Source of the DNA: Blastococcus sp. Marseille-P5729
GTDB taxonomy: Bacteria; Actinomycetota; Actinomycetes; Mycobacteriales; Antricoccaceae
Reading direction: 5' to 3'
DNA length: 64,000 bases
Assembly (NCBI RefSeq): GCF_900292035.1
Contig: NZ_OMPO01000002.1
Location: 372,001 to 436,000 of the forward strand
The notes beneath the pieces are model-generated. The model made no database searches and was not told the origin of the DNA. It saw only the letters and a list, made by a program, of their open reading frames with translations. The position numbers were made by a program, and so were the translations under genes. This document shows positions 1-8,332 of this stretch, one piece after another. The number at the start of each line of letters is the position of its first letter. Position 1 is the first letter of the stretch.

Positions 1-290
1 AGGGCACCGTGATTGTCGCGCGAGACAGAATCGGAGTGGGAACCGGTAGCAAGATTGCGGAATATGTCACGATACGTGACGCGGACCACGATAGGTCAGT
101 ACCCCTCTCCCACTTGGCATTTCGGCAGAAGCCAGTGACCATTGGGCGCAAGGTCTGGGTAGCCGCACAGGCAATCGTTCTGTCGGGGGTAAGTATCGGC
201 GACTGTGCCACCGTGGCCGCCGGCGCGGTAGTGACGCGCGACGTGTCTCCGGGAACCACAGTAGCTGGAGTCCCGGCGAAACCTATCTAA
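1..290 (+). CDS. Sugar O-/N-acyltransferase, left-handed beta-helix, 5' end outside window
   Basis: This is the C-terminal part of a hexapeptide-repeat acyltransferase; the reading frame is open to the left edge, so the true start lies upstream. The visible 93 or so residues show the repeated [LIV]-G-x4 pattern (VTIGRKVWVAA, VSIGDCATVAAGAVV) and end in GVPAKPI, the usual C-terminus of WcaF/CysE-like acetyltransferases. Such enzymes acetylate sugars during capsule or O-antigen synthesis using acetyl-CoA in the cytoplasm. It heads a polysaccharide cluster on the same strand as the polymerase and flippase. The acceptor sugar cannot be deduced. It could be a PglD-like acetyltransferase serving the aminosugar pathway at 7.1-10.1 kb, but nothing seen decides this. 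Confidence 0.85.
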   Translation, partial: GTVIVARDRIGVGTGSKIAEYVTIRDADHDRSVPLSHLAFRQKPVTIGRKVWVAAQAIVLSGVSIGDCATVAAGAVVTRDVSPGTTVAGVPAKPI

Positions 291-478
291 ACCGACGATG
301 TGTGCAACGCGCCCCCCCCGGCCCGCCGGCGCTCCTGCATTCGATCAGTTCGCGGTGCTTGCGTCAGAGCAAGGAACTGCCGCTAGGCGGTATCCACCGC
401 GTCCAGTGACGACACCCGTCTCCCACCGGGTCGAGCCGCAGCGAATGCGTCCACGCCGCCGTCGGGTAGTCTTTCAAA

Positions 479-1951
479 GTGCGGCAAATTCGACTGATGC
501 CATTGGCGATTCTCGGTCTTCTGTTGCTTGGTAGGGACCCGCTTCTTAGGTCGAGCTTGACGACGATGGCAGCGGTCGCGACAGCCGTCCTTGTGCTCGT
601 CATGCTCTCAGTCGTTCGCTCCAGCCGCTTCGGCGTCTGGAGCATGGGATTCTGGTATCTGGTGATCCTGGCGCTATTCCATCTCGGATTAGCGATCCCG
701 CTCGGCTTCGGATACTCGGGCGCGGGGGTGAATTCCGCATACGTGACGTCCTGGTTTGGTCGACACTCATTTCGAGTTGAGGCGACCTACCTAGCCACAC
801 TCGCCACGGCGGCGGTGGGAGCCGGGTACACCGCGCTCGCCTCCAGCCGCCGCGTGGAAACCTCTTCGAAACCTACCCGGTTTGGATCCGAGGGCCCTAT
901 CGGGGCAGCCCTGACTGTCGGCGGCACGGCACTTACTGTGGTGTATCTTGCTCTGACCAACACTGCAGCGTTGACGGGCATCAGCCGCATGAAGTTTGTG
1001 GAGACCGCATCGTCCGTTGGCGTGGAGACGATCGGTGCACTATCAGTGGCCTTGGGTGCTCTACTACTTGCGACCGCACAGGCGTCCCGAACTCGGACAC
1101 TTGGAATGATCGCAGTTGTTGTCTTCGGGTCCTGGGCGTTGAGCACGGGCGCTCGCAGTCTCATCATGTACACCGCGGTGGCAATGCTACTGGTCGCGAT
1201 CCGCTTGCGACCACTTCCGAAGCGCCGCGTTGCCCTAGGCGTGGGCGCATTCGGTCTAGTTTGTGTGTCGCTGGTCGGGTTCTATCGGGTCGACGGCCTC
1301 GCGCGTGCGCAGATTGGAGCGGATGCGCTAAACCCGTTAGCCGCTATCACGGAGATGGGCGGCTCAATCCGACCCCTCATCGAGAACCTGAATTACAACC
1401 ACAGGCTTGACGAGGAACCCCTCTGGGGGATCACGTATGTCGCGACGATTATAAGGACTGGGGAGCGGTTGGCCGGGCTACCTCGCGCTGGTGCTCTGCA
1501 GGACCCCCGCGTGCCTGGAAGCGAGATCGTTCAGCGGGTTGACACGTATCAAATTGGCTACTCTGCAGTTGCCGAGGCCTATCGAAACTGGCGCACCCCG
1601 GGTGTGGTCCTCGTCTTCGGACTCTTCGGATTCATTCTTCGGCGGATCGATTCATCTGACCGCCAAGACACAGCGCGACTCCTGGCGTCGGGTGTGATCT
1701 TCTTGGCACTGATCCAACACGTGCGTCAGCCTTCGAACCAGGAATTGCCCATTCTATTAACCGGACTCCTACTTGCTCTCGGCCTCTCAATAATAGGCCC
1801 TGTATCACGTCGGAGACGGAATGAAGAGAACGCTGGTCTCCCTTCCACAGAGCGAGCTGTGTTCATTTCTGGACCGTCTACGCGGGCAGCCGGACCAGTA
1901 ACCACTGACAACTATCTATCACCATCCGATTTGCCAACTCTTGGAAGTTGA
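479..1951 (+). CDS. Wzy-like polysaccharide repeat-unit polymerase
   Basis: A 490-residue protein made of about ten to twelve hydrophobic segments with a large polar loop (about residues 270-345), the layout of O-antigen/oligosaccharide repeat-unit polymerases, which join lipid-linked repeat units on the outer face of the membrane. Sequence conservation in this family is poor, so the call rests on topology, length and neighbours (acyltransferase before, flippase after). The start is uncertain: GTG at 479 or ATG at 497, both just before the first membrane segment. It overlaps or abuts the flippase gene, so the two are probably co-translated. The 188 bases upstream (291-478) hold no recognisable gene. 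Many A/T-ending codons, unlike the housekeeping genes later in the window, fit an exchanged polysaccharide cluster. Confidence 0.75.
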   Translation: MRQIRLMPLAILGLLLLGRDPLLRSSLTTMAAVATAVLVLVMLSVVRSSRFGVWSMGFWYLVILALFHLGLAIPLGFGYSGAGVNSAYVTSWFGRHSFRVEATYLATLATAAVGAGYTALASSRRVETSSKPTRFGSEGPIGAALTVGGTALTVVYLALTNTAALTGISRMKFVETASSVGVETIGALSVALGALLLATAQASRTRTLGMIAVVVFGSWALSTGARSLIMYTAVAMLLVAIRLRPLPKRRVALGVGAFGLVCVSLVGFYRVDGLARAQIGADALNPLAAITEMGGSIRPLIENLNYNHRLDEEPLWGITYVATIIRTGERLAGLPRAGALQDPRVPGSEIVQRVDTYQIGYSAVAEAYRNWRTPGVVLVFGLFGFILRRIDSSDRQDTARLLASGVIFLALIQHVRQPSNQELPILLTGLLLALGLSIIGPVSRRRRNEENAGLPSTERAVFISGPSTRAAGPVTTDNYLSPSDLPTLGS

Positions 1952-1958
1952 GAGCTTG

Positions 1959-3347
1959 ATGACAGGTGTCGCTCGGCGATTCGGATCCACTGCACTGATT
2001 TTTCTCTTGGGAACCGCTGCGTCGCGGCTTCTCGGGCTAGCCCTATTGCCGATCTATGTGCGAATGCTTAGTCCAGCCCAGTACGGCGAGTACGACCTTT
2101 GGATGACGCTCATAAACTTTGCCGCCCCAATTGCCTTCTTCCAGGTCTGGGACGGGATCTATCGTTATTATTTCGATTTGGCGAGCCCAACCGCACTAGT
2201 TACGAACGGCTTGATACTCATGGGGATCGGTGCTTCGATCTTTGTGACAATCTCGACGACTCTATTTGTCGCCTGGAATGCTCCTGCGCCACTAACGCTA
2301 TTCCTTTACGGTTCGTCTCTATCCATTCAGTACTTTCTGGGATACTTGGCGCGGGCGGAGCTGCGAAACACCCTGTTCGTGCTCTCCGGAGTTGTCAACA
2401 CCCTAGTGGGCGCCTGCGCCTCAGTGGCGTTACTCAACTGGACAGAGCTCGGGATCAGTGGAATCTTTATTGGAATGACAGTTGGCAACGCGGTTCAGAT
2501 AGGAACCATCGCTATAGTTATGAGACCGCTCAGAATGCTTGAGTGGTCTGCACGCGATCAAGCACTTCAGCGTAGACTTCTTAGGTTTTCCTTGCCCCTG
2601 TGCCTAGCTTCAACAGCATATTGGCTCCTCACGGGCTTTACTAGGTTTGCGTTGGTCAAGTTCGATGACCAAACGGCTAATGGTCTGTTCGCCGTTGCTG
2701 ACCGATTTGGATTCGCCGTCACTCTCACATCGACGGTTATCGTCTACGCATGGCAGGAACTGGTCTACTCGGAGCACGGCGAGCCTGATTCAAGAAGGCG
2801 GCGAGCTTCCTTCCTACAGTGGCTGGTGGCGGGAGTTCTGCTCGTAGGAGCCGCGTCCACGGTCATCGTGGCTCTTCTCTTTGACTGGGTCATCTCCCCG
2901 AACTTTTCTCGCGCCTACGCCCTCGTCCCAATGACCCTCTTAGCGGCGGTTATGAATACCATCTCCAATCTCATTGGTGTCGTCCTGATGTCCGATCTCC
3001 GAACCGCGACTCTCCTTGTAAGTACGACGGTCGGGGCAGTCGTGAACGTGGTGCTATGCCTCGTTCTGATCCCCCGGTGGGGCGCCGCCGGGGGCGCGGT
3101 CGCGTTACTTATCGGCTTGACAACTATGACGTTCCTTCGAGTCCTTGAGGGCCGTCGGCAGGAGGTGCTAGCGTCGCTGGGTTGGCCGGCAGGCTGCGCC
3201 GCGGTGGGACTCGTGTGCAGCATTGCCGCCTATCTGTCGCGTATGCCCTCCGCTCAGTTTGCAATGGCTGCGCTGATCTTAGTGTCGAGCTGCTTCGTCG
3301 CGACGCATGTGCATCGCGCCATGCGACCACCCGCACCCGGCGCGTGA
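1959..3347 (+). CDS. Wzx-like polysaccharide flippase (MOP/MATE superfamily)
   Basis: A 462-residue integral membrane protein with about 12-14 predicted helices. The N-terminus (GTAASRLLGLALLPIYVRML) and the following SPAQYGEYDL are typical of the polysaccharide-transport branch of the MOP exporters, which flip undecaprenyl-linked repeat units to the periplasmic face. I chose ATG at 1959, 8 bases after the polymerase stop; an in-frame TTG at 1941 would overlap that gene by 11 bases. It carries TTA leucine codons and other A/T-ending codons. It ends 36 bases before the convergent glycosyltransferase gene. Together with the polymerase and the Wzz/BY-kinase at 10.4 kb it forms a complete Wzx/Wzy-dependent assembly route. 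Confidence 0.85.
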   Translation: MTGVARRFGSTALIFLLGTAASRLLGLALLPIYVRMLSPAQYGEYDLWMTLINFAAPIAFFQVWDGIYRYYFDLASPTALVTNGLILMGIGASIFVTISTTLFVAWNAPAPLTLFLYGSSLSIQYFLGYLARAELRNTLFVLSGVVNTLVGACASVALLNWTELGISGIFIGMTVGNAVQIGTIAIVMRPLRMLEWSARDQALQRRLLRFSLPLCLASTAYWLLTGFTRFALVKFDDQTANGLFAVADRFGFAVTLTSTVIVYAWQELVYSEHGEPDSRRRRASFLQWLVAGVLLVGAASTVIVALLFDWVISPNFSRAYALVPMTLLAAVMNTISNLIGVVLMSDLRTATLLVSTTVGAVVNVVLCLVLIPRWGAAGGAVALLIGLTTMTFLRVLEGRRQEVLASLGWPAGCAAVGLVCSIAAYLSRMPSAQFAMAALILVSSCFVATHVHRAMRPPAPGA

Positions 3348-3383
3348 TCTGCGGGAGGGCCTGACCGCTCTAGCGGAGCAACC

Positions 3384-4490
3384 TCATCCAAAGTGGCCAG
3401 TCGAATCAATCGTGTACAAGCGCGTGAACGACTGAGCGAACTGATCCATGGAGAATGGCGAGGCTTGGAAAGTACGCAATGCTACTTCAAGAGGTGGGCG
3501 GGCCGACAAAGCCTTCTCTAGGGCATCGGCCCATTCCTGATCGTCGGCGGCCAACGAAACGCAGTGGACCCACGGAAACCAACTCGCGATCCAGCGCGAA
3601 CCTGCGATGTCTGAACTAACCACCGGAAGACCAATTGCCGCAGCCTCAATTACAACGGAGGGAAGGCCTTCCCGCACAGACGTTAAGAGAAGCGCCGATG
3701 CCCCCGCCAATTCATCCCCGATGTCAGACGTCGGGCCACTGAAGGCAACGTATCCTTTGACATCCAAATGAGTCGCTCTTTCTAGGACGGCGCAATCGAT
3801 TTGGATGTCTCTCGGCCCCACGATACGCAGCGTCGCAGGGCCGTGCCTATCTCTATAGGCCGCGAGAACCGCGGGCATCCGTGAGAGATTCTTTTCCGAC
3901 GACGCCCGGCCTAGTGAAAGGAAGATTCTTGCCGACACTTCCGGAAGCGGTTCGTAACGACTACGGGATGGCACGAATCCGTTCGGTATCACTAGTGCCC
4001 TGTTGTCCTGGGACAGATGCTTTGAGTAGCCCTCGCTCAGCGCCGACGGAGAAACACCGACAATGTTTGTCGCGTTCCAATAGATGAGTTGCCTCATAAC
4101 CGCGCGATAGAGCCTTCGCCGTATCGATGATGGTCTCCCATCGCCGTCGCTGTGAAAGTGCGCGATTCGGACACGAACTCCAGCGAGACGAGCTACCGAG
4201 AGGATCAGCCCCGAGAATGTCGCGACATGGGATTGGATTGCGTGCGGTCTCGTAGCCCGGAGGTGAAGAAAGAGCTTCAAGGGAAACAGCGGCCCTGCTC
4301 GCAGTGGCGACACTGTGGCGCCAATTGCGCGAAATGAGTCGGCGAGGCTCCCTTCCTTTCCAGATAGGGTCACAAAGTCAGCCTCGAGCCCTTTGGCTGC
4401 TAGGCAGCCAACCAAGTCGCGCATTCGCAATTCTGTGCCACCAGTCTCGAGTATGCCAAGAACGTGCGTGATTCGAATGGGTCGATTCAC
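3384..4490 (-). CDS. Glycosyltransferase, GT4 family (GT-B fold)
   Basis: 368 residues. The N-terminal domain opens with ITHVLGILETGGTELRMRDL, the GT4 nucleotide-binding turn followed by the GG(T/A)E acceptor-side motif. The C-terminal domain carries EGLPSVVIEAAAIGLPVV, the E-x7-E motif that contacts the donor nucleotide-sugar. It would transfer a sugar from an NDP-sugar to a lipid-linked oligosaccharide on the cytoplasmic face. Its start ATG at 4490 overlaps the stop of the next upstream gene (ends 4487) by four bases, so the two are translationally coupled. Donor and acceptor cannot be read from sequence. It is the last gene of the leftward operon that begins with the CapD-like dehydratase at 10.1 kb. 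Confidence 0.88.
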   Translation of the reverse strand: MNRPIRITHVLGILETGGTELRMRDLVGCLAAKGLEADFVTLSGKEGSLADSFRAIGATVSPLRAGPLFPLKLFLHLRATRPHAIQSHVATFSGLILSVARLAGVRVRIAHFHSDGDGRPSSIRRRLYRAVMRQLIYWNATNIVGVSPSALSEGYSKHLSQDNRALVIPNGFVPSRSRYEPLPEVSARIFLSLGRASSEKNLSRMPAVLAAYRDRHGPATLRIVGPRDIQIDCAVLERATHLDVKGYVAFSGPTSDIGDELAGASALLLTSVREGLPSVVIEAAAIGLPVVSSDIAGSRWIASWFPWVHCVSLAADDQEWADALEKALSARPPLEVALRTFQASPFSMDQFAQSFTRLYTIDSTGHFG

Positions 4491-5614
4491 TTGACTACCT
4501 CTGCGGCGAAAGCCTTCTCTTCGGACCTGGCAGACTGAAGCAAGTCATGTGCGACCCCCCAATTTCGGGCGCCTTCTCTTCGTCGGAAGTCCAGGTCCGC
4601 GACGAATACGCTCAGGACAGCCACTAGCTCGGGCGTATTTCTCGGCCGTGCTATCGCGTGACTCGGAAGTACCTCCGGCACACCACCAACCGACGTAGCG
4701 ACACACGGAAGACCGACCGACATCGCTTCTATCAGTGCTCTCGGCATTCCCTCTGCCCACGATGCAAGTACAAAAAGATCTGCATCGAGGTACGCGTCCG
4801 TAAGCTCCGTCTCATCCAGTTGCCCGAGCGCGACCACTTCGATTCCTGCGCCGCTGGTCTCAAGGAGATCGTCGGCCAGTCGACCTGAGCCAGCTACACG
4901 CAATTCGATCTCGACTCCCGTCACTTCTGACGTCGCCTCGAGGGCGACTATTAGATCCGCAACACCCTTGTAGGGGCGATCTAGGCTTCCTACCGTCAGA
5001 ACCTTTAAGCGCCGCCCGGCCGTCGGCGTCAGAACAGCCCGGCCCCGGCGAGATATGCCGTCCGTGATTGCGAACTGTCGGACATAGTCTGGCGAGGGAT
5101 ACCGAGTCTGCAGGTAGGAGCTGGTTACATATCTCACGACAGACGCGCGTTTCAGCGCCCAGGTCATAGCTGCCGTCACCACGGTTCGAATAGCTTTACC
5201 TCTTAGCCCGGGGATTACGTCTTCGGCCAGCGCAGCCATCGGATCGCCGACGACCACGCACACCAATCGGCGTCGAAGGAGCACGGCCACAGGCGCAAGA
5301 AGCGAACCGAAGAAGCTTGGTTCGTAGATAATTACCGCCTTCGCCAGGCTGAGCGCCCCCAAGGCTCGGGCCAGCGATCCTAGACCTCGCACCGCAACAA
5401 AGTCTTTCGCCCCGTCGACAACGGGCTGGCCACCCGACTCGTCCGTGCACCCACGTAACACCAGAGTCAGATGAGACACATCAGCCACACAATCCAGGGC
5501 CGATGCGCGCTGTCGCCCGAGGACTCGCCCCTCCGCCACCCACCCACGTGCCTCCAAAATCGCTACGACGCGGATGCCGTCGGTCTCGTCGGCAGATCTG
5601 CCTGGGCGGCGCAT
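4487..5614 (-). CDS. Glycosyltransferase, GT4 family
   Basis: About 375-395 residues, GT-B fold. The donor-site segment EGMPRALIEAMSVGLPCVAT gives the E-x7-E motif, and a KVLTVGSLDRPYKGVADL strand marks the start of the C-terminal Rossmann domain. It presumably adds one sugar of the exported repeat unit. The start is ambiguous: ATG at 5614 leaves a 14-base gap after the preceding gene, while in-frame GTG 5665 or TTG 5674 would overlap that gene by up to 46 bases. The N-terminal 20 residues of the long form are Arg/Ala-rich and outside the usual GT4 start, which favours the shorter form. No donor specificity can be assigned. Confidence 0.85.
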   Translation of the reverse strand: MRRPGRSADETDGIRVVAILEARGWVAEGRVLGRQRASALDCVADVSHLTLVLRGCTDESGGQPVVDGAKDFVAVRGLGSLARALGALSLAKAVIIYEPSFFGSLLAPVAVLLRRRLVCVVVGDPMAALAEDVIPGLRGKAIRTVVTAAMTWALKRASVVRYVTSSYLQTRYPSPDYVRQFAITDGISRRGRAVLTPTAGRRLKVLTVGSLDRPYKGVADLIVALEATSEVTGVEIELRVAGSGRLADDLLETSGAGIEVVALGQLDETELTDAYLDADLFVLASWAEGMPRALIEAMSVGLPCVATSVGGVPEVLPSHAIARPRNTPELVAVLSVFVADLDFRRREGARNWGVAHDLLQSARSEEKAFAAEVVK

Positions 5615-5628
5615 CCTCGTCGCCGAGG

Positions 5629-6840
5629 CTATGCGCCTTCGCGCAGCTCTAAGAACTCTCGCCACTTCGTCCAAACCCTCTCGCGCACGAATCTGTCGAT
5701 TATCATCTGCCTTCCGGCCCGACCGGCGGCTCGATCCTGATCAATGTCGCGCTCAAGCCACGCAGACACCCGGGCTGCAAATTCTTGATCGTTACCCTGC
5801 GGTACAGTCCATCCGGTGACTCCATCGATCACCGCGTCGACGGTTCCAGTCGCCGCAGACGCAATCACCGGTAGGCCACAGGCGGCAGCCTCAAGCACCA
5901 CCGTCGGCAGACCTTCCCGCCGCGTCGGGAGGATCAACAGGTCACTTGCACGGAAAACGTCGGCGACGTCGTCACGCCGACCCAAGTAGGCGACGCTCGG
6001 CGTCGACAAAAGCACCTGAATCTGTACAATGTCCGCTCGATCGTAGGGCTCTAACGCTCCAGCGACGGCGAGGGTTGCCGACTTCGTGAGGGCTAATCGC
6101 TTAGCCACAGCAACTAATGCCCGCAGACCCTTGTCGCGGTTTAGGCGCCCAACAAACAGGACGACGGGCAGGTGATGCGGTATGCCTAACTTTGCGCGAG
6201 CCTCTCGCTTTTCGCTCGCCTCGGCCGGACGGAAAGCCTCAACGTCTACTCCGTTCGCCGACCCATAGCCGAGGACCTGAACCTTGGCGGCAGGCGCAAG
6301 GCGATCTGCGATCACACGGTTACGAACGCTGGGGCTCACGGCGACGACATCGGTGGAAAGAAGGCAAACAAGGCGCTCGATTAGGATCAGCAACTGACGG
6401 CCAGCGCCGGAAAGCCCCTCATATCGTAGACCATGAAGCAGATAGACCCGTCGAGGAACCCCCGACACGCGACATGCTATCGACCCGAGTAGGCCCATTT
6501 TCGGCGTCCCCATTACAGACACATCGGGGCGGACCCGCCGTACTACGGCGATCACGCGAAGGAGCGCACGGAAATCTGCTAAGAATGACGGAGACCTCTC
6601 GATCGGGATGTGGTGGACGACGGCCGAGTTCTGTCGTGCCATCTCCCTGAGTTGAGCATCCGCGCTGCTCGCCAGGTGAGTCGCGAGACCATTAGCGGAG
6701 AGGAACGCGAGTTGCCCGTCGAGGAACGCGAGAGCAGTCTCCGGTGCTGTAACACCAAACAGAACCGTCCGCCGCTTCTCCGCAACGCCGTTCTCGTCGA
6801 CACTCCTCGCGGAACGCGACAACTTCGCCACGCGCTTCAT
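5629..6840 (-). CDS. Glycosyltransferase, GT4 family, PglA/WcfS-like
   Basis: 403 residues. N-terminal features GTPKMGLLGSIACRVSGVPR and YLLHGLRYEG resemble the PglA-type branch that adds HexNAc to a lipid-linked bacillosamine-like sugar. The C-terminal half has LFVGRLNRDKGL and REGLPTVVLEAAACGLPVI (E-x7-E). I chose ATG at 6840 because GGAGG lies 9 bases upstream (6851-6856 on the minus strand) and because this ATG overlaps the TGA of the small upstream reading frame; a longer in-frame extension to 6963 has no family support. With CapD-like and DegT-like genes upstream, a diacetamido-trideoxy-hexose acceptor is plausible but inferred. Confidence 0.85.
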   Translation of the reverse strand: MKRVAKLSRSARSVDENGVAEKRRTVLFGVTAPETALAFLDGQLAFLSANGLATHLASSADAQLREMARQNSAVVHHIPIERSPSFLADFRALLRVIAVVRRVRPDVSVMGTPKMGLLGSIACRVSGVPRRVYLLHGLRYEGLSGAGRQLLILIERLVCLLSTDVVAVSPSVRNRVIADRLAPAAKVQVLGYGSANGVDVEAFRPAEASEKREARAKLGIPHHLPVVLFVGRLNRDKGLRALVAVAKRLALTKSATLAVAGALEPYDRADIVQIQVLLSTPSVAYLGRRDDVADVFRASDLLILPTRREGLPTVVLEAAACGLPVIASAATGTVDAVIDGVTGWTVPQGNDQEFAARVSAWLERDIDQDRAAGRAGRQMIIDRFVRERVWTKWREFLELREGA

Positions 6841-7178
6841 CGTGCGGTAACCTCCTTCACGAATCCCATCGCAGTCACGAAAAAGGTTGGCCCCGCTACA
6901 GACAACCTCAAGCACTTGGTCCAGACCGCCACCCCATCTGCAAATAGGTCGCCAATCCCACACGCGGCTATTCCCCGCCGCGGCCAGGCATTAGTTCGGA
7001 CGCGTTCGTGTATCGCCGAGAATCTACCGAACTTGCGCACCCGGCTGACACGCCGGTGGACACCGAATGAGAACATGGCGTTCGAACCGCTTGGTGGACG
7101 CGGGGCAGTACCCCTGCGAAGCGGACGACAGTTTACGACGGCCGAAGCACTTCGAGTGGGGGTAACTGCCAGTCTCAT
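6837..7178 (-). CDS. Small unrecognised protein wedged between aminotransferase and glycosyltransferase
   Basis: A 113-residue reading frame whose ATG (7178) overlaps the stop of the DegT aminotransferase in an ATGA, and whose own TGA (6837) overlaps the ATG of the PglA-like glycosyltransferase in a second ATGA. Such double start/stop overlap is typical of real translationally coupled genes. The product is basic (many Arg), with a short hydrophobic stretch near the C-terminus (SVAGPTFFVTAMGFV), and matches no family I know. Third-position G+C is about 60 percent by my hand count, similar to its neighbours. The slot is where an initiating phosphoglycosyltransferase (PglC) or acetyltransferase often sits, but neither motif set is present. 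It may be a remnant of one, a novel small gene, or chance. Confidence 0.4.
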   Translation of the reverse strand: MRLAVTPTRSASAVVNCRPLRRGTAPRPPSGSNAMFSFGVHRRVSRVRKFGRFSAIHERVRTNAWPRRGIAACGIGDLFADGVAVWTKCLRLSVAGPTFFVTAMGFVKEVTAR

Positions 7179-8332
7179 CGCTTCAGCAACTCCATAACGG
7201 CATCGTCGATGCGATTGAGCTCCGTTGGGGTAAGGGCCGATCCGCTTGGCATTGTGATCCCAGTCCGGAACAGCCGTTCTGCGCTCCCATCAGTGAATGA
7301 GCGTCGGCCGCGGAACACCGGCTGGAGATGCATAGGTTTCCACAGCGGGCGCGTCTCAAGTCCGGCGGCGGCGAATGAGCTCACGATCTCGTCGGCGTCC
7401 CACCTCTCCACGCTCTCATCCACCAGTATCGCGGTTAGCCAGCAGTTGTCAGAGAGATCGCCGTCACGCTGAAAGATCTCGATACCGGGAGCCTGTGCGA
7501 AGAGTTCGGCGTAGTGCTCTCGGTGCGCCCGTCGTGTCGCCATCATCGATTCGAGTCGGCTGAGCTGCGCCCGTCCGAGAGCGGCGAGCAAATTGCTCAT
7601 TCGGTAGTTGAAGCCGATCTCCGAGTGCTCGTAATGGCGCGCTGGTTGGCGTGCTTGCGTACTCAGGTACCGAACTCGTTCCGCTAGCACCTCGTCATCA
7701 GTTACAAGGGCGCCACCGCCACTCGTCGTGATGATCTTGTTGCCATTGAACGAGAGCACCGCGCTCTGCCCGAATGAGCCGGCTGGTTTGCCGCGATGAT
7801 TGGCGCCCAAGGACTCTGCCGCGTCGGATACGAGCGGAATCCGGTAGTGCGCTGCCAGCGGCTCGAGGCGTGAATAGTCAGCGCATCGCCCAAGCAGATC
7901 GACCGGAACCACCGCAGCGATGTCTTCTCCTTCGGCCCGTAGCGTCTCGATGGCAACCTGCAGTAGTTCAGGCGAGAGATTTCCCGTCTCGGGCTCGCAG
8001 TCTACGAACACGACCTGGGCGCCTGTGTAATGCGCCGCGTTCGCTGTGGCCACGAACGTCATCGTCGGCACGATCACAATGCGGCCAGGTCGCGCACCTG
8101 CCTCGAGCAGTGCCAAGTGGAGGGCTGCGGTTCCTGAACTCAGCGCCACTGCGTGTCCTCGTCCGCACCTCGCAGCGAGTTCTCTCTCGAACGCGTCGAC
8201 CTCAGGTCCGAGTGGGGCAATCCAGCCGCCATCGACTGCCCGGAGTAGAGCCGCACGTTCGTCATCGCCTACGTCCGGCGACGAAAGGTAAATGCGTTCA
8301 GCCTCAGACACGCGCCGACTCACCTCTGTCAC
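7175..8332 (-). CDS. DegT/DnrJ/EryC1 sugar aminotransferase (PglE-like)
   Basis: A PLP-dependent fold-type I aminotransferase of 385 residues acting on nucleotide-linked 4-keto sugars. It begins ERIYLSSPDVGDDERAAL, has the substrate/PLP segment SSGTAALHLAL (about residues 60-70), and the PLP-lysine segment FNGNKIITTSGGGALV (Lys about residue 197). With the dehydratase encoded immediately upstream it would convert UDP-4-keto-6-deoxy-GlcNAc to UDP-4-amino-4,6-dideoxy-GlcNAc, the bacillosamine branch. GTG at 8332 overlaps the dehydratase gene by 29 bases; in-frame GTGs at 8323 and 8311 are alternatives. Its stop overlaps the next ATG. Confidence 0.9.
   Translation of the reverse strand: MTEVSRRVSEAERIYLSSPDVGDDERAALLRAVDGGWIAPLGPEVDAFERELAARCGRGHAVALSSGTAALHLALLEAGARPGRIVIVPTMTFVATANAAHYTGAQVVFVDCEPETGNLSPELLQVAIETLRAEGEDIAAVVPVDLLGRCADYSRLEPLAAHYRIPLVSDAAESLGANHRGKPAGSFGQSAVLSFNGNKIITTSGGGALVTDDEVLAERVRYLSTQARQPARHYEHSEIGFNYRMSNLLAALGRAQLSRLESMMATRRAHREHYAELFAQAPGIEIFQRDGDLSDNCWLTAILVDESVERWDADEIVSSFAAAGLETRPLWKPMHLQPVFRGRRSFTDGSAERLFRTGITMPSGSALTPTELNRIDDAVMELLKR

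Noticed and set aside
298-534. Frame of 78 codons between acyltransferase and polymerase
   Set aside because: Pro/Arg-rich, no start signal, overlaps the polymerase start in another frame and shows no domain.
6837-6963. 41-residue N-terminal extension of the PglA-like glycosyltransferase
   Set aside because: A strong ribosome-binding site and family alignment place the start at 6840; the extension overlaps the coupled small frame.
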